This document shows, in pieces, positions 48,535-60,254 of a stretch of DNA of 64,000 bases. Position numbers and translations under genes: made by a program. The stretch covers positions 10,816,678 to 10,880,677 of the forward strand of contig NC_092579.1 in NCBI RefSeq assembly GCF_037975245.1. The letters are read 5' to 3'. Numbering within the stretch: the stretch's first letter is position 1; every line of letters starts with the position of its first letter. Origin of the DNA: Apostichopus japonicus. Lineage: Eukaryota > Echinodermata > Holothuroidea > Aspidochirotida > Stichopodidae. A model generated the notes under the pieces. It was not told the DNA's origin, did no database searches, and saw only the letters and a list, made by a program, of their open reading frames with translations.

Positions 48535-49120
48535 ATTATTATCATTATTATTGTAACGACTTCCCCAATTATACTAACCAATATAGAAGGGTAATAACAC
48601 GGAAATAATTTTATGTTATTGGCAGGTGATGTAATAACTGATGGATGCCTATATGATATGCACATTAACATGTAGAACGTGCGCGGAGCGCGCGAAAAAA
48701 ATTTGGTTATATTTTTCGGGCAAGTCGTTACAGCCCCCCCAAATCAAATGAGGCTCCTACGCCTATGTGCATATGGGAAGCATACTGTACTTTATTGGGC
48801 AGAGAAACGTAATATATGAAAGAAACAAGTTTAATAACTGCACTTAATAACTTGTGAAACTGAGAATTTCTGCATCTGCGTTTGAATATGGCACACGTAC
48901 TAAAGGATCAAATGATTCAAGATTGTATTGTATGCGGCATAGCTAGTCGAAATACTCTATTACTGAATTACCGATTATTTCATCATTTCGTGGAACTGGC
49001 CTAAAGTATGATTTAGTGTTATGCAGGATTACCAACTTCTAGGCCAAATACAAGATTTAAATGAATGACTTTTCACAGTAAACATTAATGGAGCAAGTAA
49101 TGTATTACAGTAAAGGACAC

Positions 49121-49636
49121 TGTAATACATGCATGGGGCACTGAACGTTTATAACGAGGAGTCACACTATCGCAGTCCCGCCACAACACAGTTAATGACA
49201 GTGCTGTACAGACTAGTAGTAGTAGTAAGTTGAGTCTCATCTGTAAATCAATAAAGATTTCTTTATTCCGTATTCCTGTAATCCAAAGATTATTCAACGT
49301 AGATGTAATGTTGAGTCAATTCGTGGTTTATTAGCTATGATATCTGGTAACTATCTGGTAATCTGTTAATCTGCTAATCTGTCAATCTGGTAAATAAAAT
49401 CTTTGGTTTAACACTGGAAAATACTTCTTGCTTCAATACGTTCTTGATATCGACTGAACTCAAATTACGGTAAATGACCGTAAAGACAGAACCAACGAAA
49501 ACAACAAATTTCAAACACATACTCACGCACGCACGCACACTCGCACAAACACGCACACGCGCAGTAGCACTGCAACTTTACATGATGCACACTTCGTAAC
49601 AATACACAAACAACACATCGTGTGAGCGCGTTTACA
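49121..49636 (-). mobile_element. 3' LTR of the BEL/Pao element
   Basis: On the - strand the LTR would start TGTAAACGCG, directly after a polypurine tract AACAGGGGGGAG (49637-49648), and end GTATTACA, giving a TGTAA/TTACA terminal pair. AATAAA-type signals lie inside it (for example the complement near 49273). The 5' LTR is not in the window, so the inner end at 49121 is an estimate. Confidence 0.65.
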
Positions 49637-49743
49637 CTCCCCCCTGTTAAATCATATGGATTTTACTCACATTTACAACCAATCAAACAATTTAGTACAC
49701 TGAGACAAAGCAATATATATTCAAAGAAAAATCAACAATGAGA

Positions 49744-52440
49744 CTAATCAGACATTCTCTTTACAATACACAAATTCGTGATCGGTCTTTTGAGTATTTT
49801 ATTACGAACCTTAACCTCAACACTTCTTACTTTCCCATCGCTACTCTTGAAAACTGTAATGATTCTAGCTAAAGGCCATTTTCCGCGTGGAATTGTTTCG
49901 TCGGTGAGGAGAACTATGTCCCCAATGACAACATTTTCTTTCGGAACATTCCACTTATGGCGTTTTTGGAGGAGAGGCAGATATTCTTTCCGCCATCTCT
50001 TCCAAAACAAGGAAGCAAGGTACTGTACTTGAAGCCACCTTTTACGGCCGTAAGAGACTCCTGCGTCAACTGGGGTGTCAGGCCCATGTCTCATCAAAAG
50101 CAGGTGGTTCGGAGTAAGAGGCTCCTCATCTTTTGGATCTGAGGAGAAGTCAGTGAGAGGTCTTGAGTTGAGAATAGATTCAACCTCGGCTAGTACAGTA
50201 GTAAGAACCTCATCAGTGACCGTTTGCTGCCTCAGGACGCCTCTTAGAATCCTTCTTACCGACCTAATAAGCCTTTCCCATACTCCTCCGAAATGGCTGG
50301 CTGTAGGAGGGTTAAAGTGCCACTCACAACCTTTACTATGAAAAAAGGCTTCTACGTCATCTTTATTCATAGCTTTAAAGGCATTTCTCAACTCTTTCTC
50401 GCCAGCTTGGAAATTAGAACCATTGTCGCTAAAAATCTTAACTGGCTGACCTCTTCTTGCTACAAAACGTCTGAAAGCATTAAGGAAGGGAATCAGCATC
50501 AAGGGATTCACAAACTTCCAAATGAACAGTTCTGGAGGACAAGCAAGTAAAAATGCAACCAAACCTCTTTACGGTCGAGCGACCTCTTTTCGCTTAGAAT
50601 GGCCCAAAATAGTCCACGCCGACAAAACTAAAAAGAGGTTTGTCAGAGGAGACTCTCTCCGAAGGCAATGCGGCCATTATCTGACAAGAAGGCCGTGCAA
50701 GGATTTTATGACAAATAACGCACTTACTTACTACACTCTTCACTGGTGTTCGACCATTCAGTAGCCAAAACTTTTGCAGAATGGCACTTAACGTCATGGC
50801 CAAACCACCATGACCTACCGACTCATGATAATATCTAATAATGAGTGTGACTACTGCTCCCCTTGGGGGCAAGATAATTGGGTGCTTAACGCCATTTCCC
50901 AAATCAGGATTGTCGAGACGACCCCCCGCTCTAAGTACATTTCCAAGAAGAATGGGTTTGAGTTTAAATAATCGCTGGTCACGCTGCCAGGATTTAAACG
51001 CCGATTTTTGGACCCACGAAATTATGATAGTTTCACTCGCTTCGATTTCTGATACAGACAGATTTATGCCACTTGCTGCCAATGAACCTCTAGACTTATT
51101 AACAAAGCGAAAGACCCAAGCCAACACCTTGACTAACTTGGTCCACGATGAAAACCTGGAGATTAACTGCTCAGAAAAATCATCATTCACTAAAGTAGTT
51201 ACATTAAGTACAACAGACTTTCCTATTTCTGTGTCTCCAGACAAATCAATTTTTTCATATTTCGATGTAGGCCATGTGCTCTCTCTCTTCGAAAGGAAAC
51301 TTGGGCCTGGGAGACACGTTCCTAAATCATACGTACCCCTCGAGCCATCATCGGCTGGGTTTTCTTTGGAGCCAACATGTCTCCATTCATTTGGAGAGGA
51401 CAACTCATGGATCTTGGACACTCGGTTCGCAACGAAGGTTTTAAATCGCTTATCCTCTTTGCGAATGTACCCAAGGACAATCATTGAGTCCGTCCAAAAT
51501 ATTACTTCATCGAGATCAAACCTAATCTCTTGTTTGATTGACGTGTATAACGTCACTGCAAGAACTGCACCCATTAACTCGAGCCTAGGAATAGACACAG
51601 GCTTCATTGGACTGACTTTGGCCTTTCCTTGAATGAATGAGCAGCTTGCTTCACTGTCAGCACCTATCACGCGGAGATATGCTACTGCAGCATATCCTCT
51701 CTGAGATGCGTCACAAAACACGTGAAGCTGGACGCGCTGTGCGTTATCTAACTGTAGCCAACGAGGGATCTGCATAGATGAAAGAAGAGGAACATTTTGA
51801 AGCCACTTCTTCCATATCACAAGTTCTTCGTCCGTCAAGGGTTTGTCCCAATCAGACCCTTTGCGGCAAATATCTTGTAAGAGGCACCGAGCAATGACAG
51901 CAAAGGGAGCAGCAAAACCGAATGGGTCAAAGATCGAGCTTGATATTGACAATAACCCTCGCCTTGTAAAGGGTTCTCGGGCAACGACACGTTGAATAGG
52001 AAATTGTCATTTTCGGCATTCCAACTCACTCCCAGTGTTCGCTCAGTTGGAAGAGCCTCCAGGCTATTACGTAAATTTGGAGCTCTTTCAGACTCTGGGA
52101 TGCTTTGGAGAACGGCACGATCGTTACTAACCCACTTCATGAGTCTAAAGCCGCCCTTACTTAAAATACTTCTAAGGCGTTCCACAACTTCTATTGCAAC
52201 AGTTGGATCATCGACTGAAGCCAGAAGATCGTCTACATAGAAGTTGTTCCTTATGAACTGAATGGCTTTCTTACCTACAATGTCCTGATTATGTAACTCG
52301 TTGTCCCTGGCTGTGTGCTTTAACACATAGCCGGCGCAAGCCGGACTTGACGTGGCACCAAAGAGATGCACCGTCATTCTATATTCGAGCGGTTCACTTT
52401 CTAGATTACCGCCAGGCCACCACAAGAACCTGAAGACTAT
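49744..52440 (-). pseudogene. BEL/Pao retrotransposon pol, 5'-truncated and broken
   Basis: On the - strand, in order: the end of the reverse transcriptase with the catalytic YVDDLL (about 52225), an RNase H region with VFCDASQRGY and FWTDSM, an H-x-x-x-H/C-x2-C integrase zinc-binding segment (VGHGG ... CVICHK), then the integrase core with Asp in GVDYFGP, Asp in FSDNGSNF and Glu in GVWERL. A terminal segment with PRGKWPLARI, the DUF5641-type end of BEL/Pao polyproteins, closes it. Lesions are a frameshift near 51960 between RT and RNase H, a stop at 50594 just after the first integrase Asp, and a frameshift near 50490. Gag, protease and the first half of RT are missing; at about 52440 the sequence switches to a LINE. 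It replicated by reverse transcription when active; this copy cannot. Confidence 0.92.
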
Positions 52441-52667
52441 CCGACATGCTCAGTGATTAACCTCCACCACGTATCACGATCTTGTGCAAGGTTTATTGCT
52501 GCTTCGATATTGTTAATGTTAACGCCCTTAAATTGTGACTTTATTTTTCCAAGCAAGGTAGTCACGGGCCTTCCTACTGGTTTAGCAGTATTTCTCAATG
52601 CTTCTCTTAAAGCAACCTTTGCTGGAGCCTCCTCCTGGAGTCTTGCTACATGACCGAAAAATCTCAA
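52437..52667 (-). pseudogene. C-terminus of a LINE ORF2-type protein
   Basis: The frame reads RFFGHVARLQEE, then PVGRPVTTLLGKI, then INLAQDRDTWW, and ends at TGA. GH-x-x-R ... R-P-x-G-R-P ... A-x-D-R-x-x-W is the usual C-terminal tail of endonuclease/reverse-transcriptase LINE proteins. It directly abuts the truncated BEL/Pao RT, so one element broke the other. The upstream RT domain was not recognised beyond 52667. Confidence 0.75.
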
Positions 52668-52949
52668 TCTTTTATGTGCGACTGTGGATGACCAAGGTGT
52701 TTGGTTGGTTTCATTGTAGAGCTCATCGTTTGATAACCAACTGTTACAGACTACACAAGGCGAAAAATAGTAGCCATTTGCTACGAAATGAAAAAAAAAA
52801 GAAGAAGTTAGGGACAGCTTTTACAACTGGCATTATAACCATTTTCAGTGTTGCAACTCCACATAAAAATGTGAAAAGTATATCGCTTGGAAATAAAATA
52901 TTCGTTATTTCGTAAGCTGATATTGAAATATGTAATCTGATACGAAAAA

Positions 52950-53020
52950 TAATGTGTAAGACCCCGTAGGACCTCTCGCAAGATCGACCAGGGGTTAAAC
53001 TCCTTTTGATTTGATTTGAA
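52950..53020 (+). mobile_element. LINE-like 3' tail
   Basis: ACCCCGTAGGACCTCTCGC and GACCAGGGGTTAAACTCC are followed by TTTGATTTGATTTG, a simple-repeat tail typical of some LINE 3' ends. No ORF is attached. Confidence 0.45.
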
Positions 53021-53022
53021 TG

Positions 53023-53091
53023 TGTAAAAGTAAGTTGGCCTGACGTTTTGATCCTAGCAGGATTGAAACGTCAGGCCAACTTACTTTTACA
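53023..53091. repeat. Perfect 26-nt stem-loop
   Basis: Positions 53023-53048 (TGTAAAAGTAAGTTGGCCTG and on) pair exactly with 53066-53091. The 17-nt loop (TGATCCTAGCAGGATTG at its core) is itself partly self-complementary. Confidence 0.9.
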
Positions 53092-54204
53092 TATTTTTAC
53101 ATAGGCTCTTTATTGGATAAGCAGTTTGCTAACAGTTTTATTTTAATATTAAAAATAAAACAATCCCGAACACTTGCTTCAAGTTTTCAATTATAACCAT
53201 CTGCGAGGTAAAACTTCCGATGGAACTTTGTTTCAAACGATCACACACAGTAAGTCAATGGCGCTTCTCCATTGACTTAACTACATGTGGGAGAAATCAC
53301 ACACTCAAGTCCCTTTGACTATGTCGCGTGTGTCACTGGAAATCAGACTTGCTTTTAGTGGGTTGCAGTAAGGAGTTCAGTTACTGAAAGGTGGTTATTT
53401 TAGCACGTATGGTACATTCGGTCAGGGAAAAACAAGTTGCTTCAGGTTTTTCGCAATATTATGCGTAAGAATGCTTGCCTAATCACAATAAACTGTAATG
53501 TAGTAGAACTACTGAGGACTATCCCGAAGCATGTGTAGGGATTTTGAGGAGTATTTGGCGCCTTGATTTCATCATTTTGTGCCATTTGTAAAATCTTGGG
53601 CACATTTTCAAACTGAACAGTTATGAAGCTCAACTGTTCTCTAGCCAGAACTCAGAATGAACAAAGCCTAATGTTACTATTTTCACTTCCAGTTTTCACC
53701 TACTGTACGGTGAAACAGCCAAAGTGATTCAAAAGTATATTGATTTGGTGTATATATACTGTATATTTAGTCGAGACAATTCATCTTTCTTATCAATCGT
53801 TAAACATGATAACAGGAGGTTTTGTTAGCTGATCTTGCAAGAAGCGAAGTGAAAAAAGTAATTACGTCGTCCCCCTAAGCTTATCGCGGGTATACTGTAT
53901 GATGTTAACTGCCAAAACTGGATAGTATATCGAACAGCACTACTACAAACTTGCGTGAAGGACCTCCACCTTGATGCTGGTACACGGTAGATTAGCCCGG
54001 CTATGAATAGCGTTGAATCGAATGATCTACATTTTTCTACCGTTGTGGTTGTGGTGAATCAAATGCGCGGAAAAGTACAATCCTTATGTGGAACATAATA
54101 ATCAGTTCCAAATAATCGGTAGCGCAATGTATTTTGCCGATGCTGATTATTTACCAATTGTCTGATTATTGGCCCGATGCCGATTATCTAACCGATTATC
54201 GATG
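53092..54204. other. Intergenic, no gene recognised
   Basis: Only a run of GATTATCGG/CCGATTATC-like repeats near 54105-54205 is notable; such sequences occur near the ends of some hAT elements, but I could not define an element. Confidence 0.35.
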
Positions 54205-54312
54205 GAATCCTAGTTGATATAAACAGAGTGAGTCCATATGTGACCAAAGTTTATGTCACATTCCAAGTTGAAGGATCACTTGCAAAGTTTCAAATTGATT
54301 CAGGGGCATCAT

Positions 54313-57300
54313 CAGTGTTCTCGGAAGATCATTTTTTGTCCGGGTGGTAACCGCCGTACTGGGGATAATCGCCGTCCTGGGGGAGGGGTCTAAGGGGAGG
54401 GGTGTCCCCTTCCCCTTTGGAAAATGTTTGCCCTCCGAAGGTGGGCTAGACGCCAAATGGTGTAATATTTGGTGCTATATTTGCCTTGCATGTATCTCCA
54501 GGAATTGCTATTTTTTAGGCAGTGTTTTAAATATTCTATTACGTTTGCCAAATGAAAAAAATAAGAACACTTCAAAATTGTTGCTGAAATATGAGTAATA
54601 ATGAATAGGCCCTAAGTCCAATGAAAAATTATTCTACACTGTGCAAGGCTAACCCAACACAGCCTGTGCTTGACTGGGATAACTGCCAAGTTCAGGCATA
54701 TCAACCAATTATCAGTCCTTATTACACAGATGCACACAATGAATGAAAGAATGATAAATAGATGATCAAATAACAAATTATTCTTTATTTATTTCAACAC
54801 CAACAGGATAACAATTGCAGTGAGAAAGTTGAAAAGAAATAAAGTTTATCAACTTCATGACTTTTGAAGTTCGTAAAAACCCGTCCTTTACAACATTCAC
54901 TGTATAGAGAACAAAACTCTGAAAATCAGTAGAGAAATTACCAATTGTGTACGAAAAGTAAGTTGGTACTCCTTTCAAATTTTACGAAAGATCGAGCAAA
55001 ATACTTTCGAAAAATTCACGCGAAACTGGCATATCCTGCTAAATGCAACTAATTTCATGTAAACAAGGCTCTAGTACACCCATTTATGAATTAACCATAA
55101 GACCACATCTGGTTTTGAGTGGCAGAAAAAGAAAGTATTTTCTAGAATTTTCACAAAACAAGGAAAAATTAATATCCTACCATAGTTAAGTGTATAGTAA
55201 ATAGCCTAACCACTTCGTCGGTAACGGATCTCACGTAACAACAAAAACACAACTTAAATTGTATTTTGCGAAGTTGACGTTCTCTACAAGGACATGGAAA
55301 CAATATTTAGCATTTAGTTAATCATGCCAAGTGGCCTAAAACATGGGATTGCACGTTTTACTTTCATAAAGATGGCCATACTGCAGACTTTCCAACACTG
55401 AGGAAAATTTATGAGTGTGATTAGCTGCAGCGGGGGAGGGGTCTTCGTATTTTTGACTGCCTAGATGCAAAATGGTGCAATCTTTTTCAGTTTGTCTGAG
55501 TAATTTTATTTTGAGAATTTCATCATCATATTATTGAACTCAACAAGCATGACAATTCTCAACAAAGACTTTTCTTGAATCGATGAAAGTAATCACTTGC
55601 TAACATAATTGAACATTTTTATCGGAAATTGAAGCGCACTTCTCAATCTCTACTGTAGTACCAATATTAACACCTCTCCCACCGGGCGTTTTTCACCACC
55701 ACCATGGCAAACGCACTACTCTTGTGAGTGTAAATACTCAAAGTTGCTTTGTGTTGTAGAGGTATGTAGCCTTCTTAGCATCTTTCCGGTTGGTTTTTCC
55801 GAGATTGTTTGTGGATAGCGTGTGATAAAGTGCACATACAGTAGCGTGTGAAGGGCTGGAAATGCGTGTGTCACACGCCAAATGCGTGTGAGTTGGAATG
55901 TCTGATACTGTAACTATTGAGGCCTTGATGTCGTGCTATGTCTGTATGGTATAGACTGTGCCTGGTGTATCATGGGGAATAGATTGTTTTGTTCATGCGA
56001 AGGAGTCAGTTTGCTTGAGGTGTGTTTTACTTACCCTAATGTTACGGGGATATTTACCTACTTTTCTTGAACGTATAAGATAATATTTCGCATAACTTAA
56101 CCGATCCTTTACTGACTGACCTAATTAATTCTAGAGTGGAGCCAAAATAGTTTACTCCATGAAAAGTTTTTTTGGAAATGTGCCAAAAATGTTAAAAAAC
56201 AGGTGTTAGACAGGGGGTTGTTTGGCAAGGTACCTGGGAAAATTCGAAACACATGAAGCCAGCCTACCGTGATATTTAAGTAGGGTTAAACACTGCAGTT
56301 GTAAACTGATGTACGTATCGTGCACGCTGTTCATTGTTAGGCATTCTAGAAACGGGGCTTTGCTGAACGTAGTTTGTTTCATAATATCGACAGTTTTGTA
56401 AGGGAATCCATTCAATATTAATTTTTTAACAACGTGCGTTTAGTCGGTAAGTACATTTCAGTTTTTAGCTCATACTGTACCAACATGCTGGTGTGAGCTA
56501 TTGTTACAGTGCGGCGTCTATCACTCTATCATTCTATCACTCTACTGTATCACTCTATCCGTCAACAATTGGTAAAACCACTCCCACTCGCAGAGTGTTT
56601 GATGGAATTTCATGAAACTTGGACACAAGGACCATTGGGTATAGGGCCATCAGAGATGGTCCGAAATTTCGGGTCAAAGGTTACCTGTGGGCCGTAATGG
56701 GCCATTTTGTGGAAATACGCAAAATGCTTCTTCTACAGATTCCATGGTACAATGTTGAGGGTTTGTCACGATAGTACTATGGAAGTTTCACCTTCAGGGT
56801 GTTCATGAATTTGAGATCAAAGATCAACTAGGGGTCTTTTGTGGCTCGGGCCGCGACCCTATATTTTCAAATTGCTCCTGTTCGTACAGTGTATGGCCAG
56901 TTATAATGAAACTTGGTCACAACGTTCCTCGGGATGAGAGTTACGAGGGGTGTTCGGAAAAACGAGGTCAAATGTCATTTAGGGGGTCATTCTTTGTAAT
57001 ATTTTCAAATATCTCAATCTCCTCAAGATTTTGATGGATCATATTCAAAGTTGAACTGATGATTGTTGGTTAAATAAGGTGATGCCTAATAATTTTTGGT
57101 CAAAAGTTAATTAATTACAATTAATCCCCATTGTTTAAAAAAATCTGAGCCTTCACCTTTTGCCAAAGCTCCTTTAATTTGTCTCCCAGTCTCTGCAGTG
57201 TTTGTTTACATTTGTGGTTAAGCTCTGCAGAGGCTGTTAGTGGAATTAAAGCAGGACTGGGAGTTGTTATTAACTGTTGAACTGTAAGCATGAGGGCCCT

Positions 57301-58231
57301 ATAGCCAATCAGCACTTGCCGATTCTTAGAAGTCATTGAGCCTGAGGTATGTAGGCAGCCAGCCAAAATTTTGGCAAGGAGTGCTTCAGGTCTGCTCAGG
57401 TAGAGGGGAGAAAAGTTAATAGGGTAGGTCAGTGGTATTGTTTGAGAGAGTGGGTAAAATAGGATTTAAAGGGGGAAAATAGGAATTATAGCCGGTGGTG
57501 TGGCCAGGATTCTGCTAACAGAGGGGGGGGGGTTATCCCTTATGGGCCCAAAATTGGTGGAATCTAAAAAAATGGCCTGAAATTTGGTGGGCCATAAAGT
57601 TTTGTGGGCCCTACATTTTTAAGCTGGAAAAGGTATGAGCTTCTGCACCATTGGTGCTCTAGTTTGTAAAGCATTGGTGAAATTTTCAGTTGCAAAAACT
57701 GATCGCCACAGTATTATAGGACTGGCGACTAGCATTAATTTTTCCAGAAATTCTCATCGCCAGCCGAAAATTGTGGTCACCAATGAGAATTTACAAGCAT
57801 ACTGGGGTGATGGGCAAATCGTCGCGGTCGCGGCAGAAACAAAACATGTAGTTTCGATCAAATTCGTCACTCTCTAAGAACGTTGCGGCGTGCGCTACTA
57901 GGCTATTTGTCACTGATTTGACAGAAGTTTCGTACCTCGCAGAGTTGGTGTTTATTTACCATATGTCATGTGTGTAGGTATTGGAGAATTTACAGGCATA
58001 CGGGGGTGATCGGCAAATCGATCGCGGCCGCGGCAGAAACAAAACATGTACTGTATTTTCGATCAAATTCGTCACTCTTAAAGAATATGAGTGACTTTTA
58101 GAAAATGTTTGACGAGGTGCCAGTGTATTTTTTTTTCGTCCGGGCGGTGGCTTTATGTCCGGGCGCTAGCCAGCCTTTTCAAATTTTGTCCGGGCGGCGC
58201 GCCCAGACAAAACCGTTAGTGGAGAACACTG
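54313..58231. mobile_element. TIR DNA element, 3.9 kb, 5-bp TSD ATCAT (hAT-like)
   Basis: The ends CAGTGTTCTC and GAGAACACTG are inverted repeats, and TTTTGTCCGGG-GG motifs follow inside each end. ATCAT occurs immediately before (54308-54312) and after (58232-58236), and removing element plus one ATCAT restores the gypsy frame across the site. CAGTG ends fit hAT; a 5-bp rather than 8-bp duplication would match the hAT5-type subgroup described in the literature, but this is tentative. No transposase was recognised; a 246-bp - strand frame at 57121-57366 matches nothing I know. G-rich CGCCGTCCTGGGGGAGGGG near 54370 is shared with about 16580, so other repeats are nested inside. Confidence 0.75.
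57785..58078. repeat. Direct repeat pair of about 90 bp inside the 3.9-kb element
   Basis: 57785-57873 and 57984-58078 share GAGAATTTACA-GCATAC-GGGGTGAT, GCGGCAGAAACAAAACATGTA and TTCGATCAAATTCGTCACTCT. The second copy has a few extra bases. Confidence 0.85.
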
Positions 58232-59058
58232 ATCATGTAATGTGATACCTGAAAGGTATGTCCCTGAAGGCACTGAGATTAAAGAGTCAGACCACAAAAA
58301 TCTGAGCATGTACAACAATGATCCAATGCCAATTGTGGGGACTTGTAAATATGAGGTTGAGAAACATAAAAAATATGAAGAAATATTCTGGGCAGTTTAT
58401 TGTTATGCAAGGAAACAAGCAGGTGCCACTTGTTGGATTGCAGGCATCACAGCAAATGAAACTGATCAAAGTGTTGTATGACAACATAGATAACAAACCA
58501 ACTGAAAGTTTTGAAATTAAAGGGGAAGTAAAGCAAATTGAGAAAACAAAACTTACCACTGAAAAAAGAAAATGTGATACAAGATATCATAATGTATTCA
58601 CAGGTCTAGGGTGTATGCCAGGTAAAATACACCTGGAAACTGATCTTAATGTCAGGCCAGTTATTATACCACCAAGACGTGTTCCAATATCTATATAGCC
58701 CAAGCTTAAAGAGGAGCTGAAACGATTAGAAAAATTGCATGTGATGGAGAAGGTTGACGAACCTTCTGACTGGGTGTCAAATCTGGTTAGCATAACCAAA
58801 CCCAGTGGTAAACTGCGTGTTTGTATTTACCCACAACCATTAAATAAGGCTCTAAAACGGGAACACTACCCGTTACCTGTTATCGAAGATATTCTGCCAA
58901 GTCTTAACGATGTTAAGGTTTTTAGCAAATGTGATCTGAAAGAAGGATTTCTCCAATGTGAGTTGGATGAAAGTTCTTGCAAGTTGACCACATTCCAAAC
59001 CCCACGGGGGAGGTACAAGTATAAACGCATGCCGTTTTCAATCTCCCCAGGATCCTGA

Positions 59059-60254
59059 GACCTGATTGTGTTTGCTTTTTAAAAATGACCTACTGTACAT
59101 TAGGCCATTCATGAACACTTGTTAGCGTTTGTGAAGTGTTTGTAAATATGTTTCCATACTTTTAAGGGTAAGAAATATGATTAGTTATGAAAGTGGAAAT
59201 TAGAGCTTAAAAGAAGTTGATATTGCAGTGTATCACAAGACGTTAAAATGTCAAGAAAGAACAGCAATGAACTTCTACCAAATTCAGCTGCGCGCCATTT
59301 TATGATCAAAACAATAGCTGTCAGTTGTAATTCTCAGTTGTAGCAAATTTTTAGTGCTAAACTAGGCCCTTCCCTGGACCTGTTCAGGCTGCATTATCCC
59401 TTTATATATCCATTGTGTCAATAACTTAAACAATTCAGGCTTTCAAGTTCAATGGGCATATGCAAGGAGACCTGCTTCATGCCTACCATGAATGTATTTG
59501 ATTCTCTACCTTTTTAGTGCTGAATAAAGTATAAAACAAATAGTAGCTTAAATCAACAGATTACATAGCACCATTGTCAAAATACTGTAATACCAAGAAA
59601 GTGTTTCCTTAGTAAAAACTGTTCACAAAATTCAGGAACACTCGGAAGTGCTAGGAACACAATGTTCATGTTACGTTCATGTTAGTCTGACAAAATTTAG
59701 TATTCTTTCGTTGCGTCCTTTGGGTAGCAAAGAAACTCACTCATCAGATGTGGTTTTATGGTTTTCCTGACAACACAATAACTTACTTCTCATCACTTGT
59801 ACAGTATTTCATGAATTAGAAAAAAAGGAGTTCTGCACTGATTTACTTCCCTATATTGAAATTACTCAATAGCATTGTTAATGTGATGCTCTACCAGTGT
59901 CATCGCACTTTGCACAAAAGTTTGTTATCAGATTGGAACTTTCCTGAGATGATTTTGATAGAGAGAGCCCAAAAGTGTGACTTTCTTTCATATTGTGGCA
60001 TCTAAAAAATCCCATTGTTTGATGGGTATGAGTTGAGGTAAAGGTAATGATTACAAAGCATGAAAAATCGCCATTGAAGCATTTATAGGCAATGCTCAAA
60101 ATACTTCCTGTCTTTTTCATAAGGATTACACATGGATCTTATATGTGTGTAAGGTGTTAACCCTTTGCTATTTTTTCTCTTAGGTACCAAGGTAAAGAAA
60201 TAACACCGACAGAATAACACGTCCTTTCCTTCTGCATCAATGTTGGCATCAACA
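59059..60254. other. Intergenic, upstream of the right Ig gene
   Basis: No coding pattern seen. It probably includes the promoter and 5' UTR of the right Ig gene, but I cannot place them. Confidence 0.4.

Larger units (their letters stand above)
47650..48767. mobile_element. hAT MITE, 1,118 bp, 8-bp TSD TGCATATG
   Basis: The ends CATAGGCGTAGGAGGC and GGCTCCTACGCCTATG are inverted repeats. The octamers 47642-47649 and 48768-48775 are both TGCATATG. It sits within the gag relic. Inside are five tandem units of about 80-90 bp and a second MITE. The segment near 48672-48728 (GCGCGCGAAAAAAATTTGG, TTTTTCGGGCAAGTC) matches one near 17446-17502 in the left-arm block. Confidence 0.92.
47422..48960 (+). 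pseudogene. Ty3/gypsy gag relic, split by nested MITEs
   Basis: Before the MITE (47422-47630) one frame reads LPQNLDINGNLKKNWEQFRL, then a stop, and the adjacent frame continues GPEALEIYNNLPYE. After the MITE, 48776-48832 reads LYFIGQRNVIYERNKFNNC, and 48856-48950 carries SASAFEYGT and then KDQMIQDCIVCGI in a shifted frame. The W-x-x-F ... L-x-I-x-N-L ... N-V-I-Y-E-R-x-K-F ... A-x-x-x-E-Y-G ... D-x-I-V-C-GI pattern is that of metazoan Ty3/gypsy Gag, the capsid protein. Stops, frameshifts and internal loss make it inactive. It may belong with the gypsy protease/RT relic at 54205-59058, which has the same orientation. Confidence 0.65.
54205..59058 (+). pseudogene. Ty3/gypsy protease-reverse transcriptase relic, split by a transposon
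   Basis: The left piece (54205-54312) reads VSPYVTKVYVTFQVEG and reaches the aspartic-protease active-site codons Asp-Ser-Gly-Ala. There a 3.9-kb element is inserted (54313-58231). The right piece (58232-59058) resumes with NVIPERYVP. It then carries PGKIHLETDLNVRPVI and a stop at 58695. After the stop come VSNLVSITKPSGKLRVC and FSKCDLKEGFLQCELDE, the early palm motifs of reverse transcriptase, and RYKYKRMPF before it ends. The YVDD motif, RNase H and integrase are absent. It is inactive: interrupted protease, a stop codon and 3' truncation at about 59055. Orientation and order fit the gag relic at 47422-48960. Confidence 0.88.

Noticed and set aside
50841-51632. 263-codon + strand frame at 50.8-51.6 kb
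   Set aside because: It is the antisense shadow of the BEL/Pao pol frame, which has clear RNase H and integrase motifs on the - strand.
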